Assembly: GCA_020060085.1 (NCBI GenBank)
Contig: JAGVAW010000325.1
Location: 1-34,480 of the forward strand
Reading direction: 5' to 3'
DNA: 34,480 nucleotides
Source of the DNA: Desulfobacterales bacterium
GTDB taxonomy: Bacteria > Desulfobacterota > Desulfobacteria > Desulfobacterales > Desulfatibacillaceae
The position numbers and the translations under genes are program-made. Every line of letters begins with the position of its first letter. The stretch's first letter is position 1. The notes beneath the pieces were generated by a model, which was not told the DNA's origin, did no database searches, and was given only the letters and a program-made list of their open reading frames with translations. This document shows positions 17,975 to 27,149 of the stretch, piece by piece.

Positions 17975-18011
17975 GTTTGTTAACCAGGCTTGTCCAATAT
18001 GGTTAACAAAC
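17975..18011 (+). promoter_or_regulatory. BirA (biotin repressor) operator
   Basis: GTTTGTTAACC-(15 nt)-GGTTAACAAAC, a perfect 11-bp inverted repeat matching the TTGTwAACC-N14-16-GGTTwACAA BirA box, immediately upstream of birA. Confidence 0.9.
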
Positions 18012-18034
18012 TTTTCGGCAAGGGTTTGGCCTTT

Positions 18035-18967
18035 ATGAAAAGTGCAATACTTGCAATGCTTCGCAGCAGCGACGGGCCGGTATCAGGGCCGGGCATGGCC
18101 AAGTCCCTTGGGGTGTCCCGCGTGGCTGTGTTCAAGCATATCAAGGCCCTCAAGGAAGCAGGATACGAGATTGATTCAGGCCCTGGCGGCTATTTTCTCA
18201 AATCCTGGGGAGATTTTGTCTATCCCTTTGAATTTTCCGGTCGTCAAAAAAACATCCATTATTTTGAATCTTTGGAAAGCACCATGGACAAGGCAAGGGA
18301 AATGGCCCGCCAGGGCTGCCCGCCCAAAACCGTGGTTATTGCAGGGCAGCAGACCAGGGGCAGGGGCCGCCTTTCCCGGAAATGGCTTTCTGATGCCGGG
18401 GGGCTTTACTTCACCCTGGTATTGCGGCCAACCCTGCCGGTTGCCCTTGCTCACAGGGCGCTTTTTGCTGCATCGGTCTGCCTTTGCAGGGCTTTAAGAG
18501 ATCTGACCGGTGTTGCGGCAATGGTCAAATGGCCCAACGATATTCTGGTGGATGAAAAAAAGCTTGTAGGCATTTTAAGTGAAATGGCAGGGGAGGGGGA
18601 TCTTGTTTCCTATCTCAACCTGGGGGTGGGCATAAATGTCAACAACTCGCCCCAGGCCTTTGAGCCAAAATCTGTTTCCCTAAAGGAATTATTGGGAAAA
18701 CCCTTTCCCCGCCGGAACATTCTTGAAGCCTTTTTGGAGAAAATGGAAGTATGCGACCCTGCGGACGCAAACATTATTGATGACTGGAGAGAGCTTTCAT
18801 GCACACTTGGCCGCAAGGTTCTTATTCAAACCCCCCGCCAGCAGATTGAGGGCAGTGCAAGGGATGTGGATACTGACGGCGCCCTGCTGGTGGAAAAGGC
18901 GGATAAGACCGTGGAGCGCATCACTTATGGCGATTGCCTTCATCAGATTCTGGAGCCGCAAAAATGA
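18035..18967 (+). CDS. birA: Biotin--[acetyl-CoA-carboxylase] ligase / biotin operon repressor
   Basis: N-terminal HTH (GPGMAKSLGVSRVAVFKHIKAL), AGQQTRGRGRLSRKWLS, VKWPNDILV, KKLVGILSE. ATG 18035 preferred because the upstream candidate starts lie in the operator. Confidence 0.92.
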   Translation: MKSAILAMLRSSDGPVSGPGMAKSLGVSRVAVFKHIKALKEAGYEIDSGPGGYFLKSWGDFVYPFEFSGRQKNIHYFESLESTMDKAREMARQGCPPKTVVIAGQQTRGRGRLSRKWLSDAGGLYFTLVLRPTLPVALAHRALFAASVCLCRALRDLTGVAAMVKWPNDILVDEKKLVGILSEMAGEGDLVSYLNLGVGINVNNSPQAFEPKSVSLKELLGKPFPRRNILEAFLEKMEVCDPADANIIDDWRELSCTLGRKVLIQTPRQQIEGSARDVDTDGALLVEKADKTVERITYGDCLHQILEPQK

Positions 18968-19548
18968 GCCAAAACAGTTCAACAAAACCCCTTTCTTTGC
19001 AGGAAGTGCAGAATGTTGTTTTTGTGGCCCTTATGGCGGCGCTAATAACCGTGGGCGCATGGATAGCAATTCCAACTCCCTTTTTGGGCGTGCCCGTGGT
19101 TTTGCAGAACTACTTTGTTTATGTAACAGGCCTGGCCCTTTCGTGGCGGCTGGCCGGGGGCGCCCTTTTTCTTTATCTGGCAGCCGGTGCAGTGGGGCTT
19201 CCCGTTTTTGCGGGCTTTGCCGGGGGCTGGGGCCAGTTTGCAGGCCCCACTGGGGGCTTTCTGCTTGGGTATCTTCCTGCTGCAATTCTCATGGGGTTGG
19301 TTTCGGGAACCAAAAAGCCCTCCCTGTGGCGGGATGTGGCTGCCATGCTGCTTGGCACAATAGTCATCTACGGCATGGGCCTTGCCTGGCTCAAGCACCT
19401 TTTTCCGGAAAAGGCTTTTTGGGCGCTGGCTTTTGGAATGAGCGGATTTCTGGCTGTTGACTGCATAAAGATGGCTGCCGCCCTGCCTGCCGTCCGTCTG
19501 CTGCGCCGCATGACAGGGCGGTCTGCTGCTGACAAGGGACATCAATGA
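18964..19548 (+). CDS. bioY: Biotin transporter substrate-binding (S) component BioY
   Basis: FVALMAALITVGAWIAIPTPFLGVPVVLQNYFVYVTGLAL, GAVGLPVFAGFAGGWGQFAGPTGGFLLGY are BioY signatures; overlaps birA by 4 nt. Confidence 0.93.
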   Translation: MSQNSSTKPLSLQEVQNVVFVALMAALITVGAWIAIPTPFLGVPVVLQNYFVYVTGLALSWRLAGGALFLYLAAGAVGLPVFAGFAGGWGQFAGPTGGFLLGYLPAAILMGLVSGTKKPSLWRDVAAMLLGTIVIYGMGLAWLKHLFPEKAFWALAFGMSGFLAVDCIKMAAALPAVRLLRRMTGRSAADKGHQ

Positions 19549-20276
19549 CCGAGCCTGCCCTGATTTTTGAGGATGTCTCCTTTTTATATGCAGACAGGAC
19601 CAGGGGCCTGGACAGGGTGAGCTTTTCTGTAATGCCTGGGGAGTGCATTGCCCTTTGCGGCAGAAACGGATCCGGCAAATCCACCCTTCTGCGCCATGCC
19701 AACGGGCTTGCCCTGCCTTCAAGCGGCCAAGTAAGGGTGTTTGGAGTCTGCACAAAAAAGGATGCTGTTTTTGCAAGGCTGAATGTGGGCATGGTATTTG
19801 CCGATTCATCTGCCCAGATTGTGGAGGAAAGGGTTTATGAAGATGTTGCCTTTGGCCCGGAAAACTTGAATCTGCCTATGTCCGAGGTAAAGCGCCGGGT
19901 GGAAAAGGTCCTGAACTGGACAGGGCTTTCACCCCTTGCCGCAAAAAGGACGGAAACCCTTTCCAGCGGCGAAAAGAGGCGGCTTGCCATTGCCGGGGTT
20001 TTGGCAATGGAGCCAAAAATTATTGTGCTTGACGAGCCTTTTAGCAACCTGGACTGGCCCGGAAAAACGGCCCTGCTGGAAGAGTTGCTTCGGTTAAGGG
20101 ATTTGGGGACGACCCTTGTTGTTGCAACCCACGATGTGGAACTTGTGCAGGGGCTTTGCAGCAGAATTCTGATAATGGAAAAGGGGGCTGTAATTCGTGA
20201 CGGCGGTCTTGACGACTTTGCCGGGGAAAGCCAGATTCTTGGCTTAAGGCCCTGGGGGCGGATACCGTATGCGTGA
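19545..20276 (+). CDS. ECF transporter ATPase (BioM/EcfA-like)
   Basis: Walker A GRNGSGKST, signature LSSGEKRRLAIAGVLAM, Walker B IIVLDEPFSNLD; overlaps bioY by 4 nt. Confidence 0.9.
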   Translation: MTEPALIFEDVSFLYADRTRGLDRVSFSVMPGECIALCGRNGSGKSTLLRHANGLALPSSGQVRVFGVCTKKDAVFARLNVGMVFADSSAQIVEERVYEDVAFGPENLNLPMSEVKRRVEKVLNWTGLSPLAAKRTETLSSGEKRRLAIAGVLAMEPKIIVLDEPFSNLDWPGKTALLEELLRLRDLGTTLVVATHDVELVQGLCSRILIMEKGAVIRDGGLDDFAGESQILGLRPWGRIPYA

Positions 20277-21027
20277 GCCTGCAACATTCTCTGCCCAGTC
20301 AGGTTCTTCGCCTCTGCATGACTGGGATTCCCGGTGCAAGCTTGCCGCTCTGGTGATGACCGGCGGCGCGGCCTTTGGGGCGGGTCCGGCTGCTTTGGCC
20401 GGCCTTTCGCTGATACCTGCTGCAGCTGCAGCTGTTTCAGGCCTTGCCCTGTTGCGGATTGCCAAAGACTTGAAAGTTTTTTTCATTTTTCTGTTTTTTC
20501 TTGTAGCCACCCATGCTCTTTTTACACCCGGCGAGGAGCTTATGCAGCTTGGGTGGATTGGTGTTTCAAGACCCGGCCTTGCCCACGGGCTGGTTTTGGC
20601 CTGGAGGCTTTTTCTGGTTACAGCCTGCGGCGTGCTGTTTGCAGCAACAACCCCCAACAGCCGCATAAGGGCGACTGTGGAATGGTTTTTAAGGCCCCTG
20701 CCAGGGGTTCCCCACGCTCGAATTGCATCCATGATGGGCCTTCTTTTGAGCCTCTTGCCGGGCATCCTGGCTTCATCCAACGCCGTATCCTGTGCCCAGC
20801 AGGCCCGCGGGGTGGAGCAGGTAAAAAACCCGGTGCGGCGCTTGAGGCTTTTTGCCACCGCGCTTTTGCGCACCGTGTTTTCCCGCTCGCAAAATCTTGC
20901 CCTTGCCATGACAGCCCGCTGTTACAGCGATACACGCACCCCCCAGGAGTTTAAAGCCTCCGCACAAGACATTGCAGCCCTTGCAGGGGTTGCCGCATTT
21001 GTTGCAACCTTAAGATTTTACGCTTAA
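20269..21027 (+). CDS. ECF transporter transmembrane (T) component (BioN/EcfT-like)
   Basis: Hydrophobic protein with DWDSRCKLAALV N-terminus and C-terminal coupling motif A-x-x-A-R-G/AMTARCYSDTRTP; overlaps the ATPase gene by 8 nt. Confidence 0.85.
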   Translation: MREPATFSAQSGSSPLHDWDSRCKLAALVMTGGAAFGAGPAALAGLSLIPAAAAAVSGLALLRIAKDLKVFFIFLFFLVATHALFTPGEELMQLGWIGVSRPGLAHGLVLAWRLFLVTACGVLFAATTPNSRIRATVEWFLRPLPGVPHARIASMMGLLLSLLPGILASSNAVSCAQQARGVEQVKNPVRRLRLFATALLRTVFSRSQNLALAMTARCYSDTRTPQEFKASAQDIAALAGVAAFVATLRFYA

Positions 21028-21058
21028 AAAACAAACTATATCAATTAGTTATAACACA

Positions 21059-21088
21059 TTGACATCCTGCACACATCTGGACTATACC
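21059..21088 (+). promoter_or_regulatory. Candidate sigma70-type promoter for trkA
   Basis: TTGACA (21059-21064), 18 bp spacer, TATACC (21083-21088), about 95 bp upstream of the trkA GTG. Confidence 0.4.
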
Positions 21089-21181
21089 CATTTGGTATGC
21101 CAACCAAAATAAGGAACAGGATATCCATTTTGACAATTTTCCCAAAGCCATAACCCTTTAGCAATTGAACAGGGTCTTTTT

Positions 21182-22546
21182 GTGAAAATAATCATTGTCG
21201 GGGCAGGCGAGGTCGGCTTTCACATTGCAGGCCGCCTTGCAGCGGAAAACAAGGATGTGGTTGTTATCGACCCTAAGCCCGAAGCCTTGCGCCGGGTTTT
21301 GGACCTGTTGGATGTGCAGGTGCTGGAAGGCTCCGGGTCCAGCCCTGCTGTTCTGGAGGAGGCGGGTGTAAAAAGCGCGGAAATACTTCTGGCTGTAGCG
21401 GATTCCGATGAAATTAATCTGGCGTCCTGCCTTTTTGCAGACATTCTCTCCCCTGCCACCAGAAAGCTTGCCCGCATCAGGGACATGGACTACTCGGAGC
21501 TTGCCCAAAGCCTTCAAAAGGATAGGCCCCACATTGATGCGATAATAAACCCGGAACAGGAAATGGTCCGCACCATTGACAGGCTTCTTTCCGTACCCGG
21601 CGCTCTTGATGTGGCCGAGTTTGCAGACGGCAGGGTAAAGCTTGCGGGCATCCGGGTGGAGCCTCTTTCGCCTATGGCAGGGGTAAAGCTCTCCGGTATT
21701 GCAAGGGTTGCCGGAACAAGGAAAATCCTTGTGGCAGCCATTGTGCGCGGCGAGGAGCTTATAATACCCACAGGCAGGGATACGATACTGGCAGGGGATG
21801 TTGTCTATCTGGCCGAGGAGGCTGACCAGCTCCTTGCAGCCATTTCCGTTTTTGGCATAAGCCGCGAAAAGGTGCGCCGGGCCATGATTGTGGGCGGAGG
21901 CCGCTCTGGCGTGGCCCTTGCCGGGCTGCTTGTATCAAAAGGCATTCACACAAAGCTCATTGAAAAAAATGCTGCCAAGGCTGCAAAGATTGCAGCCTGC
22001 CTGGAGCATGTTGTTGTGCTAAACGGCGATGGCTCCGATCACCAGCTTTTGAGCGAGGAAAATGTTGCGGACATGGATGTAATTATCACCCTTTCAGGTG
22101 ATGAGGAAACAAATATACTCACTGCCCTTGTTGCAAAGCGAATGGGCGCAAAGACGGCCATCACCCGAATCGACAAGTTCGGCTATCTTTCCATGATGCC
22201 TGCACTGGGCCTGGATCTTGTGGTCTCTGCCCGGCTTTCTGCAATCAACACAATTTTGCACCTTGTAAGGCGCGGAATGGTTCTTTCATCCATAGCCCTG
22301 AAGGGCGAAAGGGCTGAAGTGCTGGAGGCTGTGGCCCTGGAAACCTCCGACATTGTGGGCAGGCCCATAAAGGATCTGGATTTTCCCCGTGGTGCGCTCA
22401 TCATAACCATTCTGCGCAATGGGCAGGTTATCATTCCTTCAGGCGATTCCGTTATCGAGCCAGGGGACCACATAATCATTCTTTCCACCCGCAAGGCAGT
22501 GCCAAAGGTGGAAAAGGCCCTTGCAGTAAAATTGGAATTTTTCTAG
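21182..22546 (+). CDS. trkA: Trk potassium uptake protein TrkA (two RCK/TrkA-N plus TrkA-C modules)
   Basis: KIIIVGAGEVGFHIAGRLAAENKDVVVID and AMIVGGGRSGVALAGLL Rossmann motifs; two TrkA-C segments; GTG start. Confidence 0.93.
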   Translation: MKIIIVGAGEVGFHIAGRLAAENKDVVVIDPKPEALRRVLDLLDVQVLEGSGSSPAVLEEAGVKSAEILLAVADSDEINLASCLFADILSPATRKLARIRDMDYSELAQSLQKDRPHIDAIINPEQEMVRTIDRLLSVPGALDVAEFADGRVKLAGIRVEPLSPMAGVKLSGIARVAGTRKILVAAIVRGEELIIPTGRDTILAGDVVYLAEEADQLLAAISVFGISREKVRRAMIVGGGRSGVALAGLLVSKGIHTKLIEKNAAKAAKIAACLEHVVVLNGDGSDHQLLSEENVADMDVIITLSGDEETNILTALVAKRMGAKTAITRIDKFGYLSMMPALGLDLVVSARLSAINTILHLVRRGMVLSSIALKGERAEVLEAVALETSDIVGRPIKDLDFPRGALIITILRNGQVIIPSGDSVIEPGDHIIILSTRKAVPKVEKALAVKLEFF

Positions 22547-22690
22547 CCCGAATAATTGATGAAAAATTTTGCCTATCAGAAAATATAAAATATTTACAAA
22601 TAGATAGGTGTATTTTTTAGGCTTGATCGAAAATAAAGTCTGCTTTTGATGCAAAAACTGTTTAAACGGCAAAATTTTTCACCCTTCGGG

Positions 22691-22788
22691 CGAGCCTGAT
22701 TCGCGCACTGGCTGCGTTCTCGGGGTCTCGACATACTTTCAGTATGTCTAAAGCCCCTCTAGCCTTGCCAGTACACAAATCAAGCTCG
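22691..22788. repeat. ~98-bp imperfect palindromic element
   Basis: CGAGCctGATTcgcgcACTGGC...GACATACT-TTC-AGTATGTC...GCCAGTacacaAATCaaGCTCG; many arm differences are C/T, compatible with G-U pairs in RNA. Confidence 0.75.
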
Positions 22789-22825
22789 TGAATTATCCGA
22801 GCTAACGCGCCAAAAAGGTATTGTC

Positions 22826-24274
22826 ATGCGCTGGTCAAGGGTTTTCAGAATTGTCGGAGTGTTGATTGCGTTTATAGGCTTGGCAATGCTGCCAGCCCTT
22901 TTGCTGGGGCTTTACCTGGGGGAGGCCAAAAGCATAAAAGCCTTTGCAGCGGCAACGGCCCTGACCGTGGGAGCCGGGGGAGGGCTGTTTCTTTATTTTC
23001 GCAAGCTGGATAACGGCCTTACCCACAGGGATGGTTTTGCCATTGTAACCCTCACCTGGGTTGGGGCAGGAATTTTCGGGGCGCTGCCCTTTTATTTCGG
23101 CGGGGTGTTCGGCTCATTTTGCGACTGCGCCTTTGAGTCCTTTTCCGGTTTCACCACAACAGGCTCATCGGTTTTGGCCGATATTGAGGCAGTTGAAAAA
23201 AGCATACTTCTGTGGCGCAGCCTCATCCAATGGCTTGGCGGCATGGGCATAATTGTGCTTTCGCTTGCCATACTGCCTTTTCTGGGCGTTGGCGGAATGC
23301 AGCTTTACAAGGCAGAGGTTCCAAGCCCCATGCCTGACAAGCTCACCCCGCGAATTCACGACACGGCAAAGGTTTTGTGGAAGGTTTATTTTCTGCTCAC
23401 GCTCCTTGCAGCCCTTTTTCTGCTTGCTGGCGGCATGGGCCTTTTCGATGCTGTGTGCCATGCCCTCACCACGCTGCCCACAGGCGGATTTTCAACCCAG
23501 AATGCTTCGCTGGGCCAGTACGGCAGCGCCTATTTTGAGTGGGTTGTCTTTTTTTTCATGGTTTTTGCAGGAATAAATTTCTCCCTTCATTACAGCCTGC
23601 TCCAGGGCAATCCAAAGGCATACCTTGCAAACCCTGAATGCCGTTTCTTCCTCATACTGCTTGCGATCTTTATTCTTATTGTTTTTGTGGATTTGCGGAC
23701 AGGCTTTTATGAAAGCTCTGAAAAAGCCCTGCGCTATGGGGCTTTCCAGGTGGCAAGCCTTCTCTCCACAACAGGTTATGCATCTGCGGATTACGAGCTT
23801 TGGCCTTCAGCCAGCAAGATGGTTCTTTTTTCATGCATGGTTATCGGCGGATGCGCTGGCTCCACTGCCGGGGCGGTTAAGCTTTTAAGGCTGATGCTTG
23901 TTTTCAAGTATTGCTACCGGGAGTTGATGCAGCTTATTCATCCCAGGGCTGTTTTGCCGGTGCGTCTGGGCAAGCGGGTTGTTTCCGAAGAGGTATTGAA
24001 AGGGGTGACAGCGTTTTTGGCTCTTTATGTGGGCCTGTTTGCTGTCTTTTCCCTTGCCCTGGCACTCATGGGTGTGGATCTGACCACTGCTTTTTCCGGG
24101 GTTGCCTCGGCTTTAGGCAACATAGGGCCTGGCTTTGGTGCGGTGGGGCCTATGGAGAATTTTGCCGGGCTGCCTTACGGGGCCAAATGGCTGCTAATGG
24201 TGTGCATGGTTCTTGGTCGGCTGGAAATATACACGGTTATTGTTCTTCTGGTGCCTGAATTCTGGCGCAGATAG
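22826..24274 (+). CDS. trkH: Trk potassium uptake membrane protein TrkH
   Basis: Multi-TM protein with FSGFTTTGSSVLADIE, TLPTGGFSTQNASLG, STTGYASADYELWP, SALGNIGPGFGAVGP selectivity loops. Confidence 0.93.
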   Translation: MRWSRVFRIVGVLIAFIGLAMLPALLLGLYLGEAKSIKAFAAATALTVGAGGGLFLYFRKLDNGLTHRDGFAIVTLTWVGAGIFGALPFYFGGVFGSFCDCAFESFSGFTTTGSSVLADIEAVEKSILLWRSLIQWLGGMGIIVLSLAILPFLGVGGMQLYKAEVPSPMPDKLTPRIHDTAKVLWKVYFLLTLLAALFLLAGGMGLFDAVCHALTTLPTGGFSTQNASLGQYGSAYFEWVVFFFMVFAGINFSLHYSLLQGNPKAYLANPECRFFLILLAIFILIVFVDLRTGFYESSEKALRYGAFQVASLLSTTGYASADYELWPSASKMVLFSCMVIGGCAGSTAGAVKLLRLMLVFKYCYRELMQLIHPRAVLPVRLGKRVVSEEVLKGVTAFLALYVGLFAVFSLALALMGVDLTTAFSGVASALGNIGPGFGAVGPMENFAGLPYGAKWLLMVCMVLGRLEIYTVIVLLVPEFWRR

Positions 24275-24276
24275 GC

Positions 24277-25992
24277 TTAAAACACTCCTATCCCCAGCTT
24301 TTTTGCCTTTCTCCAAAGCGTTGTCCTGTGAATTCCAAGCTCCTTGGCTGCTGCGCTCTGGTTGCCACGGTGTTTTTCAAGTGCCCTTGTCAGGGCCTGG
24401 CGCTCCAGGTCAAGGGCTGTGGGCGCGGCAGAAGAATCCGAATCAGCCTCCAGGCCCTGTTTCTGGCGTACGGCCCGCTCCAAAAAGTCGGGCAGGTGCT
24501 CCTTTTCTATTATGGCTCCGGGGCACAAAATAAGTGCGTGCTCAAGAATGTTTTCCAGCTCCCGCACATTACCCGGATAATCATGCTCCAGAATAAGCTT
24601 CATGGCAGGCTCGGAGATTTTTTCCACCGAGGTTTCCCTTGTGGCGCACAGGCGGCGCAGGATGTGGGCCACAAGCAGGTGCAGGTCCACCTTGCGTTGG
24701 GTTAAAGCCGGCAGCTCAAGGCGAACCACATTGAGCCGGTAAAAAAGATCCTGGCGGAAGGCCTTCTGGGCAACGGCGCTCATCAGATCCCGGTTTGTGG
24801 CCGCTATTATGCGCGTGTTGACCCTTACCACCTTGCGGCCTCCCAGGGGGTAGAATTCCTTGTCTTCAATGACCCGCAAAAGTTTGGCCTGAAGGGCAAG
24901 GGGCATATCGCCGATTTCATCCAGAAAAAGGGTGCCGTTGTCAGCATCCTGGAATCTGCCTGGCTTGTCTTTGTCTGCCCCCGTGAAAGCGCCCTTTGAA
25001 TAGCCGAACATCTCGGATTCCAGCAGGGTGTCCGGCAGGGCCGCGCAGTTTACCTTGATCAAGGGCTTTTTGGCACGCGGGCTGGCATTATGTATGACCT
25101 TGGCAAGGAGGTCCTTTCCTGTTCCGGTGGGGCCTTCTATTAGGATTGTGGCGTCAGAGGCGGCCACCACGGGAATTATCTCAAAAAGCCGGGTAATGGC
25201 CGGGCTTTGGCCCACCATGTCGAAAAATGTGTATTTGTCCCTTATGACCCCTTCAAGCTGATACATCAAAGAGAGGTCCGAAAAGGTTACCAGCCCGCCG
25301 ATGACCCGGCCCTGCTCGTTTTTTAGGGCCATGTAGCGGGCGCGCACCGGTATTCGCTCTCCCTTGCTGGTTTTTAAAATGCCCTCCCGGCTTACACGCG
25401 GCTTTGCGTCTGCAATGGTTTTTTGCAGAAGATAGACATCCGGGTTCACCTTGTGGGCAAAGAGCATAGAAAAATGTTTGCCGAGTATTTCGCTTCTTGC
25501 GTATCCGGTCAGGGTTTCGGCTGTTGCATTGAAAAAGCTGATATGCCCGCCCCTATCCACTGTGAGCACGCCTGTTTCAAGGGTATCAAGAATGGTTTTG
25601 AGCCGCCTGTCCTCGTGTCGAACCCTGGAAAGCAGATCCCTGAATGCGCTGTGATCCTGAAAAAGGGCTGCATGGCCTGCTGTTTTGCCATGCTCATCCC
25701 TTACGGCCCGCCACACAGGGTTGATGTCAGCAGTTTTCGCGTCCTGGTCTGCGCCCGGAGAAGGACAGGGCGAATCCGGCCCAAAGCCAAGAGCCTGTGA
25801 GCAGGGTTTTCCAATCAACTCTTCTTCTGTCTTATCTGTAAGCCACAGAGCTGTTTTGCTGGCAAAGATGATTTTGCCTTTCAGGTCTGCAAGCACAAGG
25901 CCTGCGCCAATGGAATCCAAGGCCTGGGCCATCTCCAGCCAGGGGGTAAAGGCCTTGTCTGCAAGCAGGTCACCAGCGCTTTTTTGGCTCAT
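24277..25992 (-). CDS. Sigma54-dependent transcriptional activator with PAS domains (no receiver domain)
   Basis: EGPTGTGKDLLAKVIH Walker A, FGYSKGAFTGADKDKPGRF (GAFTGA loop), LFLDEIGDMPLALQAKLLRV, C-terminal Fis-type HTH NQSAAAKELGIHRTTLWRKAKKLGI. Confidence 0.93.
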   Translation of the reverse strand: MSQKSAGDLLADKAFTPWLEMAQALDSIGAGLVLADLKGKIIFASKTALWLTDKTEEELIGKPCSQALGFGPDSPCPSPGADQDAKTADINPVWRAVRDEHGKTAGHAALFQDHSAFRDLLSRVRHEDRRLKTILDTLETGVLTVDRGGHISFFNATAETLTGYARSEILGKHFSMLFAHKVNPDVYLLQKTIADAKPRVSREGILKTSKGERIPVRARYMALKNEQGRVIGGLVTFSDLSLMYQLEGVIRDKYTFFDMVGQSPAITRLFEIIPVVAASDATILIEGPTGTGKDLLAKVIHNASPRAKKPLIKVNCAALPDTLLESEMFGYSKGAFTGADKDKPGRFQDADNGTLFLDEIGDMPLALQAKLLRVIEDKEFYPLGGRKVVRVNTRIIAATNRDLMSAVAQKAFRQDLFYRLNVVRLELPALTQRKVDLHLLVAHILRRLCATRETSVEKISEPAMKLILEHDYPGNVRELENILEHALILCPGAIIEKEHLPDFLERAVRQKQGLEADSDSSAAPTALDLERQALTRALEKHRGNQSAAAKELGIHRTTLWRKAKKLGIGVF

Positions 25993-27149
25993 GATGCTGC
26001 TCCGGGAAGGTAAAGCGTAAAGGTTGCGCCTTTACCCGGCTCGCTTACAAAGAACACATCTCCATTGTGATGCCGGGCTATTTTTTTTGTGAGCAAAAGC
26101 CCGACCCCCGTGCCGTTTTTGCCTTTGGTGGTGAAAAATTCGGAAAAAATCTTTGATTGCACGGAAGAATCAACGCCCGGCCCGGAGTCGCTTATTTCAT
26201 AGGATACTCCCTTGCCGGGAATACGCCGGACAGCCAGATTCACAATCTTTTCCCCTGGCAGGGCTTCCGGGGAGAGGCAGGCATCAATGGCATTATCAAG
26301 AAGATTTTGAAGGCAGAGGGACACGGCCTTCTCATCCATGAAAAGGCCATATCCAGGGCCTGCATATTGGGCGCACAGGCTCACGCCCAATTCAGCGGCC
26401 TTGCCTTGCAGTGCATCCAAAGCAAGGCGGGCAGGGGAGTCAGGCTCACCAGGCTCCGGGCAAACCGAATCGCTTTTGGCGTAATGCAATAGATCCATTG
26501 CCAGACGCGAAATTCGCTCCACATTGTTTTTTACCATCTCCCAGCCCTGAACCAGGTAATCCCTGTCATCAAGCTCAAGGCCTTTTTCAATCACAAAGGT
26601 TCCGCCCTTCAGGGAGCCGGCAATGTTTCTTATGGTGTGGGCAAGGGCTGCGGCGGTCTGGCCCACAGCAGCCATGCGCTGGGCCTCCAAAAGCTTTTGG
26701 GTCTTTTCCTCCACCATGTGCTCAAGACCCTGGGTATAGCTCTCCAACTGCCTGCGCAGGGCAATTCTTCTGGCAGCCCTTTCCAGGGCAACCTTAAGGG
26801 CGTCATCGCGGATTGGCTTGGTTATAAAATCGCTGGCCTGATGTTTGAGGCTCTCCACAGCCAAGTCCATATCCCCGTGGCCGGTTATCATTATCACCTC
26901 AACGCCGGGGTCTTCATTTTTTATCCGGTCCAGCAGCCATAGTCCGTCATATCCCGGCATTTTTATGTCGGTTATTACAACGCAGGGCCGGACGATTTTA
27001 AAGGTTTCAAGGGCTTGTTGGGCATCCGGGGCCGTGTGCGTACAAAAGCCCTCATCATCAAGAATTGAGGCAAGAACCTTTCTTATGCCCGGCTCGTCAT
27101 CCACAAGAAGGATGTTTTTAATGGTATTTCTGGCAGCAGAGAAATTCAC
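25989..27149 (-). CDS. Receiver domain-histidine kinase fusion protein
   Basis: N-terminal REC (ILLVDDEPGIRKVLAS, VVITDIKMPGYDG, DFITKPI), H-box region AALAHTIRNIAGSLKGG, HATPase (NLLDNAIDA, ISDSGPGVD, GTGVGLLLTKKIA). Confidence 0.9.
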   Translation of the reverse strand: MNFSAARNTIKNILLVDDEPGIRKVLASILDDEGFCTHTAPDAQQALETFKIVRPCVVITDIKMPGYDGLWLLDRIKNEDPGVEVIMITGHGDMDLAVESLKHQASDFITKPIRDDALKVALERAARRIALRRQLESYTQGLEHMVEEKTQKLLEAQRMAAVGQTAAALAHTIRNIAGSLKGGTFVIEKGLELDDRDYLVQGWEMVKNNVERISRLAMDLLHYAKSDSVCPEPGEPDSPARLALDALQGKAAELGVSLCAQYAGPGYGLFMDEKAVSLCLQNLLDNAIDACLSPEALPGEKIVNLAVRRIPGKGVSYEISDSGPGVDSSVQSKIFSEFFTTKGKNGTGVGLLLTKKIARHHNGDVFFVSEPGKGATFTLYLPGAAS

